Origin: Coprinellus micaceus
Taxonomy: Eukaryota; Basidiomycota; Agaricomycetes; Agaricales; Psathyrellaceae
Length of the DNA stretch: 64,000 bases
Direction: 5' to 3'
NCBI GenBank assembly: GCA_951394405.1
Contig: OX596334.1
Location: 3,162,001-3,226,000, forward strand
Position 1 is the first letter of the stretch. Each line of letters starts with the position of its first letter. This document shows positions 11,117-21,450 of the stretch, one piece after another. A program made the translations under genes and the position numbers. The notes under the pieces are model-generated. The model ran no database searches, had not been told where the DNA came from, and saw nothing but the letters and a program-made list of their open reading frames with translations.

Positions 11117-12327
11117 ATGTCTCTCTGCGGAACTTCGTCGAAAAGCACCTCCTTCAGTCGTAGTAAACCAGTGGGTTCCAGAAATCCCACTGCCATCGCT
11201 GGAACACGATTGCTGACTGGGTTGCTTTGTAGATCGCTAGAAAGGTGAGGAATACCCGACTGAATACGCAGAATACGAGGTTTACAGTAGCCGGGTCTGT
11301 GTAGGTGGTAGTGTGCGGGGACGGTGCATGCGGTGTGTAGCGGGTTCAGATGTTGGTGACCGCGGAACTCGTCTAATTGACCCCGCTTCCAGGCAAAACA
11401 TCGCTCCTCAACGTCTTCACCAGGGGCTTCTTCACCCAAGTCTAGTTCGTCCCCCACCCCTTTTCTTCAGAACACGAATTTCATTACGAGTATCCACTTT
11501 CCAGTGAACCAACAGTGTTCGAGAATTACGTGCACGACCTTGTGGTGGATGACCAGCTGGTGGAACTGAGTTTGTGGGACACAGCAGGTACGTCGCCACT
11601 GCCAGTTCGCGTCCTATCTCCCCTCTTCAATAGGTGTTAAACTGATCAGAAGCTTAACAATTCCTCTGTCTTCCATGCTCTTCATCCTATCAAACTGCTG
11701 CCACCCAACTTTCACCATGGACCTGTCCGCGCCCATCCCGCCACTCCCGTTCCCGCTCCAGGCCAGGAGGAATTCGATCGCCTACGGTCACTATCGTATG
11801 CAGAAACACATGTCGTCATGGTTTGCTTCTCCGTCGACAACCCCGTATCATTAGAAAACGTTGAGTCCAAGGTACGGCTTCCACCTCTACCCAGCCCAAC
11901 CATTGCCTAACTCCTTGAAATCTCAAGTGGCTAGACGAGATATTAGAATACTGCCCAGGGGTAAAACTGGTTCTCGTTGGTGAGTCTCAACTCCTGGCTC
12001 CTCAACGGTGTTAACTTAATATCTATGTATCCAGCACTTAAATGTGATCTTCGTGAGGACCGAGTAGTGCAGGAGCGGTTAGCGCGTCGCGGGGCGCACA
12101 CAGTGCAGTACGAGGAGGGCCTCTCAGTGGCGAGGCGAATACGAGCGTCTCGGTACCTTGGTGCGTGCTCCCTTACACTATGACATCCAAAGCCTTCTCA
12201 CATAGGACCCTGAACAGAGTGCAGCTCGAAACACAATCGGGGCGTTTCCGAAGTCTTCTATGAAGCAGCGCGGGTATCCCTCAGCACACGGACGAAGGGC
12301 GATGACGAGTCGTGCGTCATTTGCTAA
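11117..12327 (+). CDS. RHO3: Rho-family GTPase Rho3
   Basis: Nine exons: 11117-11170, 11233-11244, 11305-11332, 11393-11444, 11505-11587, 11762-11871, 11928-11979, 12035-12160 and 12218-12327, encoding 208 residues. It has the P-loop [19 protein letters not shown], switch [13 protein letters not shown], switch [19 protein letters not shown], the guanine-specificity loop [26 protein letters not shown], and a CAAX box CVIC for prenylation. The short N-terminal extension MSLCGTSSK and the ENVESKW motif match yeast Rho3, which directs polarised exocytosis and actin cables at the plasma membrane. Exon 2 is only 12 nt (IARK). The fifth intron (174 nt) is unusually long for this window. Confidence 0.93.
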
Positions 12328-14551
12328 CCACGACGCTCACTTTCTCCACCCACTGCAAACCCTCGTCATCTAGACCAGCGCCAAGAGCGATCATCCCATA
12401 CCATCCGCCCTTCGCTCTACGCTATCACGATCCAGTTAATCGCCACCATCTCACACTAAGGCGACCTACGCGACAGTCTAGGTATTCGGAACGACCTGAT
12501 CCCTGCAGCCTCATCTCGAGGCCCTGTGGATTCGGTACTGGACCCCGCACAGTGGTCCGCTGGCCGCCCCGCCAATATCCCGCCACATACCTCCGCACCT
12601 CCCTGGTCATTCCGTGTTCCATACCGGACTGACTCTGCGCTCATCAGTCACCACCTCTTGCTCATTCTTGGTTCAGATACCACAGTTACCTTCGCCTGCC
12701 GTCCTACTCCCCATCTTGGAGTCATTTCGATCTTCCTACTTCATCTCTGCGCTGGAATGTCTATTTATATCCATGACCACGGTTTACCCTACGATTTATG
12801 CTCGGGCTACGCCCTCCCCTTCTTGAACTCTTCAGATTATTCACTTCCGTCTCATTGTTGTGTACATATCCCCAATGTAATACCCTGTGCAACACTCTGA
12901 ATCCTATTGGATCAACGCGGTTGGGAAGAAACATAGGGTTGCGGGAGTCGAGGACTGGGCCATCATCCGAGTAGCTTATTCGCGATGAAATACCGAGTAC
13001 CAATATCTAGTGCGTTCCATGTTAAGTATGAGTTCAACGTTCGACCCCTCTCCGCTGCGCTGACAATGTCACGTTGATGTTACTTGTCACAGCGTGACGC
13101 TTTAAGCGCTGGAAGGCGACGCGGACTCTTGTTGGCCGCTTGGGCCGTAAAGAAGATCCCTTGATTCGACAGGACCGACTGAAAGTCTTACTTTGTGTTT
13201 TATTTTGTGTTTCTCTCGACCTCAGTGTCGATTTATGCATTCATCGCGCTTGGCAGTGTCGGAGAGAGGCATCCTACCTTTCGATCACAGCCAGTAAGCC
13301 CTCGTGAGCGCGACTACTTAGGTGAGCAGGAGATCGGATGCTGGCTTTGTTTTCCCAATAGCGACATAACTCGATTTGTGTTGAGAACGGCACTAGTAGA
13401 AGGTGCAGTGGCCCCGGGGTTGAGAAACAAAGTGCACCAGGTGGCGGGAAGGTGTTGAGCAATTGAATGGAGATGTAGACAGAACCTTGAACCTTGAAGG
13501 TCCGGCCGGTCTTGTATTGGGCTCATCTTGAAATGTTCGGTTAAACGCATCCGCTGGTTTTCTGAAGTTCTGCTTCGGACCGAGGAGATAGACAAGGCTC
13601 TCGATATCTAGTCGCCATGATGCATGACAGTGCTCACGACAGATCACCAAGGTGTTACATACCACTAGTGCGCTGCATATGGGACCAGAGTTTAGGATCT
13701 CTTACATGTCTTACATATAAATAATGCAGGCCGTCCGTGTTGCGATAAGCGCTGTGAAGCGAGTTGGGCGTTGGAGGATCGCCACTACGAGGAATACCAA
13801 TATGGCATTCGGGACGTATGGGTGGAACGATAGACTGAGACATAGCTAACTGGCCCGCTTCGGTCAACGGTGCCAACACACCTACCTCCCACGTTAAGGT
13901 TCGGGTGTGTTAAACGGCAGCCAGGTAAAGCTGACGAGTGTTGCGAGCCGCTCTGCGGCAGCTACGAATAGTTTTTCCTTAGGGGTGGAGCACGGCAAGC
14001 AACGTTAGAATAGCAGCGCTTACTGGGCTGTATTTGCCGGTGCCATGTAGCTGCATCGCTCTTACAGCCTTGATAATGGACTAAGGTTGGACATTGCCCC
14101 GTGGTCGAAAGAAGCCTTGGGTCTATTCCGGTCAAGCGAAGTGACGTGTATCAAAGTTTTCTTCCGTTTCTCCCACTGCGGCTGTAGAGTTTGATTGCAC
14201 CGCAGCTCTTGGGACCCATTGCAGGCAATAACAGGCCAGCTAAAGTCACACATCGAATGTTTAAATAGAGCATGGGACATTGAGCGATGGCTGTATCGTG
14301 AAGAGAGCGTTCAGAACCTATACATTGTCTGACGGGGCGTGCCATGGGCGCTTTTACGAGGCGCTGGTGGCTCGACCCAGGCCGGCTGGGTCTGAGCAAA
14401 CCTACGTTATTTCGAGTCTCAATTCATTTCTGACTAAAGATCGTCGAGAATATCCGTCGTTGTCGTCTCATAACCCATACCAAACTCTCCCGTGCCCAAG
14501 GCCGACCCAGCCAGAGAGTGGGCGGATCCTCACTTGACGTACCTTTGCCTC
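12328..14551. other. Gene-poor 2.2 kb
   Basis: The C-rich Rho3 3' flank (to about 12,800) is followed by sequence without any coherent frame. All open frames are under about 130 codons, lack domains and cannot be spliced together. No tRNA-like T-arm/acceptor pairing was found by eye. Confidence 0.55.
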
Positions 14552-14991
14552 ATGTTTCTGATCATTGGCTACCCCAGGTCTTTCAAGAATTTTATGACAT
14601 GGCTCAAGAGCCCAGAAGGGAGGAAGCACAGCAAGGTTTGCTTCTACACCGGCGACACCAAGGGTATCAAGGTCTACAAGCAGCTGCACAAGCTTGAGAA
14701 GAAGACCAAGTGCGAGTCTATCGATGCAATCGTCAAAGGTTCTGGCAAGGCCCCGAACAAGATCTGGCGAAAATGGACCTTTAATGAATGGGTGGAGGCA
14801 TCCGGTGTTTGGCTGATCAAGCGAGGGGAGTTGCGTCTGTCGCACCGGGGAAGAACCACAGCAAGTCGGATGTCTTCTTCACTGTCGAGAAACCCAGGCT
14901 CGAGAAAGGGATCAAGGAGACGCGGGTGGCAAAGATCGACAAGTACATGATGAACGAGAAGCTCGAGTTCGATGGTCCGACCAAGCTCTAG
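14552..14991 (+). pseudogene. Frameshifted lysine-rich ORF, unknown family
   Basis: A frame from ATG 14552 (or 14595) reads through a Lys-rich protein (RKHSKVCFYTGDTKGIKVYK, KAPNKIWRKWTFNEW). It loses coherence near 14,830. The next frame then continues the same style (APGKNHSKSDVFFTVEKPRL ... DGPTKL) to a stop at 14989-14991. Both halves use AAG, ATC, GTC and CTC heavily, so both look like selected coding sequence. No intron of plausible length joins them, and one missing base near 14,831 would explain the break. Upstream, a possible 3' splice site (ccccag just before 14580) means an earlier exon may exist. I do not recognise the family. It could be a recent pseudogene, a sequencing error, or a gene with an undetected intron. 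Confidence 0.45.
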
Positions 14992-15398
14992 CGGTCTCTA
15001 TCGAGTTTGTTGTCCTTTACTATCGGCCGAGGAATGAGGCGAATGGGAATAGTTCAAGCAAAAAATTATGCCTTCCGATGGACTCAACCGCCTTGACGTT
15101 AGGGTGTCAGTTAGAAACATATATAATCCAGCCCCATGACCACTCACTTCTCCATTGTCACCTCTCCTGCCCTGAGCTAGACTCTCTATGGTGCGTGGTT
15201 GTTGACAAGCTGTCAGGACCTGGGCCGAGTCGGAGTTTGTTCCTCTTCTGGGATCTTATCTTATCATTTGACCCTTCTGTGGAACCGAGTTGAAAATTTG
15301 TAGCCCATCACGCCTTGGAAGTCCCCACATGGTCAAATGCTCATTGTATAGGTGCTCTCCCCACCTTGGGGCTGCTGCCTTGACGCTCGACGCCAACC
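14992..15398. other. Intergenic
   Basis: 3' flank of the frameshifted ORF and promoter of the SLC35F transporter; no supported gene. Confidence 0.6.
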
Positions 15399-16975
15399 AT
15401 GACCTCACCGCCCGCTGGGGAGATCGCGACGACCGTGCTACCCTCCTCGAACCCGGAGGTCACCAGCATTGACGAGAAAGTCGAATCCCTCAACGACGCG
15501 ACCTCCCCGCCAAGCCGTCCCCCAATCACTTGGTCATCGCCCAGCGCCTTTTTTGCTAGCTTTGCTGCTCGCTGGAAGAGCGTCTGGACGAGGCGATTTG
15601 TCTTCTCCTTGTTGGCGGGGCAGCTAGTGTCCCTCTGCATCACCTGTACGAACGTAACGACAACAGAACTGGTAAAGAGGGGTTGGACGCTGAGCACATC
15701 ACAAGGATTTTTTCTGTGAGTACGGCATCGTCTTGCCCATCGATAAGGCACGGAGTTGAACACAACCAGGTACTTCTCGCTTTTCTTGATCTTCACGCCT
15801 TACACCATCTACCAATGTGCGTCCACCTGCCATCATTCTAACCGGGTAATACTAACTCTCAGCTAGATGGCTTCAAAGGATGGGGAAACATGATTCTTCG
15901 TGATGGTTGGAAGTACTTCATCCTGGCGGCCTGCGACGTGGAGGGAAATTTCCTGGTTGTGAAGGCGTACCAGTACACTGACCTCCTCTCCTGTATGCTC
16001 CTGGACGCCTGGGCGATCCCTGTGTGCCTGTTCTTCTCCTGGCTTTATCTGCGGGTTCGTTATCACTGGACTCAGATCCTGGTAAGCTTGTCCGATATCG
16101 GTGCATTCGACACCTGTCCTAACTTTCTGTGTTAGGGTATATTCATTTGCGTTGGAGGACTTGGCCTCCTCGTCGCTTCGGAACAACTCACAAACAAGGA
16201 CTGGGATCCTGTGTCCCGAGGGAAAGGAGACGCATTCATGATTGCTGGGGCGACTTTGTATGGCTTCAGTATGTTTTCTCCTTTACTAGATATATTTTGC
16301 GTTGGATACTTACCCAGCCCAATAGCCAACGCCACCGAGGAGTTCTTCGTCCGCAAGCGCCCGCTCTATGAAGTCGTCGGACAGCTGGGAATGTGGGGTT
16401 TTATCATTGGCGGGGTGCAGGCGTCTGCCCTCGAGTGGAAGGATATGCGTGTTGTACCATGGACTGCGGATATCATTGGCCTAATCCTCGCGTTCACGGC
16501 GGCGATGCTAATTCTCTACACCGTCGCTCCCCTGATTTACCGCACGGCCTCCTCTGCTTACTTCAATCTGAGTCTGCTGTCGAGTGACTTCTATGGCTTG
16601 TTATTTGGTGAGTGATTTTTTTCGTCGAAACGGTACTCCGAGAACTTATAAACCACTTTCATACAGGCCTCTTCCTCTATAAATACTCCCCATTTTGGCT
16701 CTACTTCGTCTCCTTCGTTGTCATCATTGGCGGCCTTGTTGTATACTTCTGGCACTCGACGCGTGAGTACCTGTTTGCTTCCTTAGGAGGTCGAGGCAAC
16801 TCACCCCATTTTACCACTCCGCACAGCCGAGGAGCAGGGTGTTCTTGACCCTCAAGCGCCCGATTACGTTCAAAGGCGTGGTCGCGATGACACTGCAGTA
16901 GATGAGGAGAAAGGCGGAGCTACAATTCCAAGCAACGAAAAGGCTGCCGAAGTCGCAGCCGTCGAACAGAAGTAA
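15399..16975 (+). CDS. SLC35F/DUF914-family membrane transporter
   Basis: Exons 15399-15715, 15770-15816, 15867-16081, 16136-16268, 16326-16607, 16667-16762 and 16827-16975 encode 412 residues. A hydrophilic N-terminus is followed by about ten hydrophobic helices (FVFSLLAGQLVSLCIT, YFSLFLIFTPYTIYQY, ILGIFICVGGLGLLVASEQ, IIGLILAFTAAMLILY, FWLYFVSFVVIIGGLVVYFW). DUF914 hallmarks are YFILAACDVEGNFLVVKAYQ, TDLLSCMLLDAWAIP, GDAFMIAGATLYGFTNATEE and SDFYGLLFGLFLY. SLC35F1/F2-like members belong to the drug/metabolite transporter superfamily; for most the substrate is unknown. The charged tail (about 45 residues) should be cytosolic. The substrate here is not predictable and neighbours give no hint. 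Confidence 0.88.
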
Positions 16976-17199
16976 TCAACCTGAAACAAGGGAACCCCAA
17001 TGTATACGATGATATCGCTCCATCTGCTTTGTGCAATGTCCGCCTGGACGAAACCTTCGCGTTCAAAATTAAATACCCTGTTTGTACAATACTGGATTGG
17101 TTGACGACTTCACGACTCCTCTCGGATGGGGTCCTCTGAGTGGTGGTTATATCTCTGCAACGAGGATTAAAATATCATAGGACGGGCTTGCAAGAATCA
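16976..17199. other. Convergent 3' flanks
   Basis: Short intergenic stretch between the stop of the transporter (+) and the stop of the next gene (-); nothing else seen. Confidence 0.6.
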
Positions 17200-17931
17200 T
17201 CAGACCATCCGCGGAGGGTTCAACCGCTCCTCCTCCCGCTTCTTCTCCATCTCTTTCCTCTCCTTTTCCCGCTCGGCAAGCTTCTAAGGGGCTACTCAGT
17301 ACGTGTAATACGTACGCTATCGGAATATACTCACAGCATTGAAGGATTGAAGGGTAGCGGAAAGTTCAGTTAGCTGGGGGGTAACGAGGTTAATACCATG
17401 GACAACAGGTCCATCAAGGCGACCTACTGTTTGGCTCGCGCGCTTTGACATTTCGGCCATCATGTCATCGGCAGCTTGGGTATCCCAAGGCCAAGTCGGT
17501 GAGGCATGCTCTGGTGGAGGCGATACTTGGGGCTGAGGCCGTTGCACGGAAACGGGGTTGTGGGTTTGTGCTTCTACGACCGGAGGAGGCACGGGCTCCG
17601 GGTTCCTGTGGCGATCCCGATTCCATGGAGGAAATCTATGTTGAGGATGGGTTTCAGTCCTATCGGAGCTGTAGGCGCCGCGCTGCCGCTTCTCCTCGTC
17701 GGTCTCCCCCTCCTTCATAGGCATCGGAGGTGGAGGCAAGACTCTGACCCCCTTGCAATGTTCCCACTCTCGTCGGAATTCCGGGGTCCTGTTGTGGTAC
17801 CATGTAGCTGCGGCAGCGCCGATGACGAACCAGATGAAGCGAGAGGGGCCGCGATAGTAGTGCATGTGGGGCATAGATGCCCAGCGGTAGAATGGGGACA
17901 TATGTTGTTGGGGTGAGGGAGAGGATGCCAA
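17200..17931 (-). CDS. Small single-pass membrane protein, hypothetical
   Basis: Exons 17335-17931 and 17200-17283 (minus strand) encode 226 residues. Near the N-terminus a single hydrophobic helix (RFIWFVIGAAAATWY, about residues 31-45) follows a Pro/His/Arg-rich leader. The rest is proline-rich and charged. The last exon adds a strongly charged helix (KLAEREKERKEMEKKREE) that would be lost if the 51-nt intron were not removed. This resembles fungal hypothetical proteins with an N-terminal anchor and a soluble tail, possibly in mitochondria, but no motif assigns a function. The intron has a clean gtgagt donor and ccttag acceptor. Confidence 0.65.
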
Positions 17932-19170
17932 TGCGAACTGTTTATATACCAGAATTCGGCAACGGAGGTGGGGCAGCGAGATGCGTGTATCCTCGGCGCT
18001 TTGACGTGAATGGGCCCTGCCGAAATGGCGACATGGCTGCGGCAGTGGCAGGACTCTGCTGCCGCATAAGCGCCGAAGAACACCAGGAACGCGTCGTCGG
18101 CTCGGCTGCGCTTGACCCGTTACACAGCCACCTACGGGCTGGCCGCCAACTCGTCGTCGCTGGAGGTCACTGGGTCGGTCTATATCTTGCCGATCCTTTG
18201 GGATACTTTTGCGGTAGCGTCACAGGCATGGAGGAGACCGCATGCGGATCTGCCTCGGTTGCTCTATTAGGGTTCGCGAAGGGGGGTGAATATTTAGTAC
18301 AGCGAAGTATATCATCCTCTGTCTGTAAATGCCTCAACGAGCTCCAGTGGGCATCGCTGTCAATTCCTGGAATCTGGCCACATCAGATAACAGACAACAT
18401 AGTGATGTATATGGCTTGCGCATGATATCCTTTGAGCGTACAGGGCTTACTATGCTTAATCCCTCATCCTGTGTCTGGCAGGAGGACGGTCCGCAAGACT
18501 TACGGTTTATAGTCGGTCTGTTTGGCTATATCGTCTACCTTTTAGCCAGGAATTTTCCTTTGTCGTCCTTTTCTGGCTACTGATATCTGGCCAGGGTTTG
18601 TCGAGGTCAGCCCGTCTTTGGGCGCCTATTTCTGCACGTGATTTTACGTTCTATTGATGCCCCTATCCTGGAACTGTAAGAAGAGTCGGGAATGGGCCGT
18701 GCCTTTGTGTGGCGGGGGTCAGGGACCTTAAAAAAATACCTGACAAGTCGCCTCTGTTATAAGGATTAAATGTTGAAGTCGTGGGCCAGCTGGCCCTCCA
18801 AACCGCATTACCGCTGCCTGGGACCAACTACGGCAGGTGAAAGCGGCCTCACCTAGACAAGGTCGCGTTCTGTTGTACACTCGTGAGTATACACTCAAGG
18901 GGGCCCCCGTTTTAAAGGAGTGCATTCATGGGGCCCTTAAGTAAACTGGTACTTACGACCTGGGCTGGATATCCAACTAGAAAGCGGACCCCGCCCTGAA
19001 CGACCTAAGAGAGTTACGGGATGCACATGTAATGCGACGATATGGATTCGAACATAGAATATCGTGGAATACAGGTCATAGACTATAGTGCAACGAAGGT
19101 CCATTGTCAGGCGAAGAAGGAAACACGCCTAACGAGGGGATTCGACAAGGAATGTGCATATTTATGAGTA
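17932..19170. other. Intergenic 1.2 kb with one interrupted small ORF
   Basis: Apart from the candidate at 18025-18270 (separate entry), this stretch shows no supported gene; other frames are short and unstructured. Confidence 0.5.
18025..18270 (+). pseudogene. Candidate small ORF with an in-frame stop
   Basis: From ATG 18025 the frame reads 14 residues (MATWLRQWQDSAAA), meets TAA at 18067-18069, then continues as TRYTATYGLAANSSSLEVTG, SVYILPILWDTFAVASQAW and RRPHADLPRLLY to TAG at 18268. The second part has a plausible membrane helix and a mostly G/C third position. It starts 93 bp from the divergent gene at 17931. It may be a broken small gene, the last exon of a gene whose first exon I cannot place (an acceptor ataag ends near 18070), or chance. 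Confidence 0.25.
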
Positions 19171-20022
19171 TCAAGCAATGATGCGTTGGGTCAGCGCGAG
19201 GAGGGAGGCCGCAATTGCAATGCCCGAGCCCACGTACATGGAAGCCCCATTTTCATTGCCAGTCGACTTCAACGATTCCCCATCTGTAGAGTTGCTCGAC
19301 GTTGTGCCGTTGATTGAGGCCGCAGTGCTCGCCGGGACTAGAGCTGTCGCGGTGCCATTGGGCCCCGCGCAGACCAGGACGCTTCCGTTGACCGACGCGG
19401 TGGGGTAAGCAGTGGGGAAGGCGGTCGCCGTACCATTACCATAGATGATGGTAGGGTAGAATGTAGTCGCATTTTGAGTACCGGCAGCAGAGTAGGTGAC
19501 TGAGGTGACGGTGCCGTTGTTGTTACGGGCAGCTATGGCTGCAGCGGTGGTAGTCCCCCCTGGAACGACCTGTGTGACCGCAGGAGCAGTAGCAGTAGCA
19601 GTCCTCCCCGGAGCGACCTGTGTGGTACCGGCGCCAATGATCGTGGCGTAGACGGTCGAGGCCACGCCACTAGCCCATGTCGTAGTAGGTACGAGGGTGA
19701 CGGAGGCGGAGGGCTGAATGTAGGAAGTGGCTCCCTCCGGCGCCCACCAGCAGGACGAGGGTGCCGCTGCAGTGCTACTGATTACTACTGAGGGAGAGGC
19801 GTAGCTGCTCGAGTACGTGGTATTATAGGTCGATTGGTATACGGAGGATGCGTTGGTGGTGATCGTTATGGGAGCGGTAGCCGAAGACTCAGTGACAGCA
19901 GCCCCAAAGCTAGAGGTTGAACTATCTGTGAATACAAGGCTATATCTGGTGGTGAACACATAAACTCACCTCTCCGAGAATTGGGACAAAAGGAGAAGGA
20001 CGGTAGCGGCGACTCCAATCAT
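19171..20022 (-). CDS. Ser/Thr-rich secreted protein, probably GPI-anchored
   Basis: Exons 19970-20022 and 19171-19909 encode 263 residues. Exon 1 supplies a signal peptide (MIGVAATVLLLLSQFSE); the 60-nt intron (gtgagt ... ctctag) joins it in frame to SFGAAVTESSATAP. The mature part is over one third Ser, Thr and Ala with several N-glycosylation sequons (NAS, NTT, NGT, NAT, NGS). One segment, SSCWWAPEGATSY, is the only Cys/Trp-rich spot besides VCAGPNG. The C-terminus is a small-residue stretch (NGAS) followed by a hydrophobic tail (IAIAASLLALTQ), fitting a GPI attachment signal. I infer a cell-wall or plasma-membrane mannoprotein-like protein. No enzymatic domain is visible. Confidence 0.75.
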
Positions 20023-21450
20023 AGCGAGGGATCGAATGAGAAGTCTGCGGATGGGAGAAATTAAGGCGGGGTAAAGAATGCAACTTCAGCAGTAGACCAA
20101 CCATTCGTTTATACCCTCAGATTCTTACGACAGACGGACGCAATTCAGCCAAACTCACCTCTGCTTTGCGGCTTCAACTCACCGAAACTCTACCCCTTGC
20201 GAACCTGCGAAGGCAACAAGACGTTCGTGGACGGGGTAAGTTGCCCGTCACGAGGGGCTAAAATTTGAAATAGCAATGGCTCACTTATTCAGATGACCCT
20301 ATCCGATTGTCACTACAAATAGATGCGTCGAGTCTTCCGTCGGTCTTGCGTGCCCGGACAGCCCTGGCAATTGGTCATGGATGCCCGGCTGGGATGATTG
20401 TCGTCTAGATGGTAGTTCTGGATAGTTTCAGTCCGTTCTTGGGATTTTTGTTTCATCACCAGCGGACCGTTCCATGGACATATGGGCGCTATGGTCCGAG
20501 ACCCCGTGCTCGCTAGAGAAGGTGGGTTCATACGCATTAGCCACCATCATCATAGATGAATTCTAGAGGTTCAGAGGTGTGGCCAGGTGGACTCCGGGGG
20601 GCCCATCACCTAGTGTATCCTAATCGATCTGGGGAATTAGAAGCAGGATACGGAGCATAAAACGCCGGTGTGACTGCTTCTGAGTCCTCTCGAAAGGGCA
20701 CCCCGGCGCTGGAACTAGGACCAGGACCTCGGGGCCTGTGGGTCTGGGGAAAACCGCTACGATGGCGCTTTAATGCCCCGAAAATACAGGCGCTTGGCGA
20801 GGAGCTTTTTAGGTGTTAAAAAAAGGGCGTTCCTTAACCCTCTTCCCTGGAATCAGTCTCCTTAAGAGTATATGGCATCGTTAAGCGCCAACTGATCGTG
20901 GCCCAAAAAGGTTATGGACCCAAGTAACTGAAACCTCAGCCCAGATGGGCTCCATTCGCAGCTGGCTATCCGAAATGCCCGATACATAGAACATAGAAAG
21001 GGGATTGTGCAGTGACAGAGCAAGGGAAGTAAATTCAAATACACACCAACAAATTACAACTTTTTGTTTAGAAAGACGACTGGGAGAGCTGATGATACTA
21101 CTACTATCTAACACACTATCCGTGATCGGAACTGTCCCCGACGTATACCCTAACTAGATGAAAGTACTCAAGGCGAGCCAAAATTCGTCGGTCAAAAAGG
21201 GGAATAAAGCGGTACGGGAATGAATGGGAAACAGAAGACGAAGTGAGCGACTCGGTTGGGTTCATAAATGTAACAAACAAGAAAATGATGCGTGGTATGA
21301 ATCAGCAAAAGGTATATGTGGTGTGATGGTCGTAGGTGATAGCGGGAGCGCAAGAGCAAATAAGCCAACCAGCAGGCAGGAAGTAGAGTAGGTGGAGTAT
21401 AGGGCGGGGAATCAAGAAAGCGCACGTGGAAGTCGAAAGGGAAACACTTC
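20023..21450. other. Intergenic 1.4 kb
   Basis: Promoter of the Ser/Thr-rich gene, then the 3' flank of the LIM-RhoGAP. No coherent reading frame, repeat or RNA gene recognised. Confidence 0.55.
20108..20113 (-). promoter_or_regulatory. TATA box candidate for the Ser/Thr-rich gene
   Basis: TATAAA on the minus strand (GGGTATAAACG), about 86 bp upstream of the ATG at 20022. Assigned from position and motif only. Confidence 0.45.

Noticed and set aside
13314..13665. Overlapping minus-strand frames in the 2.2-kb gap
   Set aside because: Short, mutually overlapping, no splice continuity and no codon bias.
19021..19060. ggattcgaac, resembling a tRNA T-arm on the minus strand
   Set aside because: The five-base stem does not pair and no acceptor or anticodon arm can be drawn.
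19171..19959. Ser/Thr-rich gene starting at 19959 without a signal peptide
   Set aside because: A 60-nt intron with clean sites joins it to an upstream exon encoding a good signal peptide.
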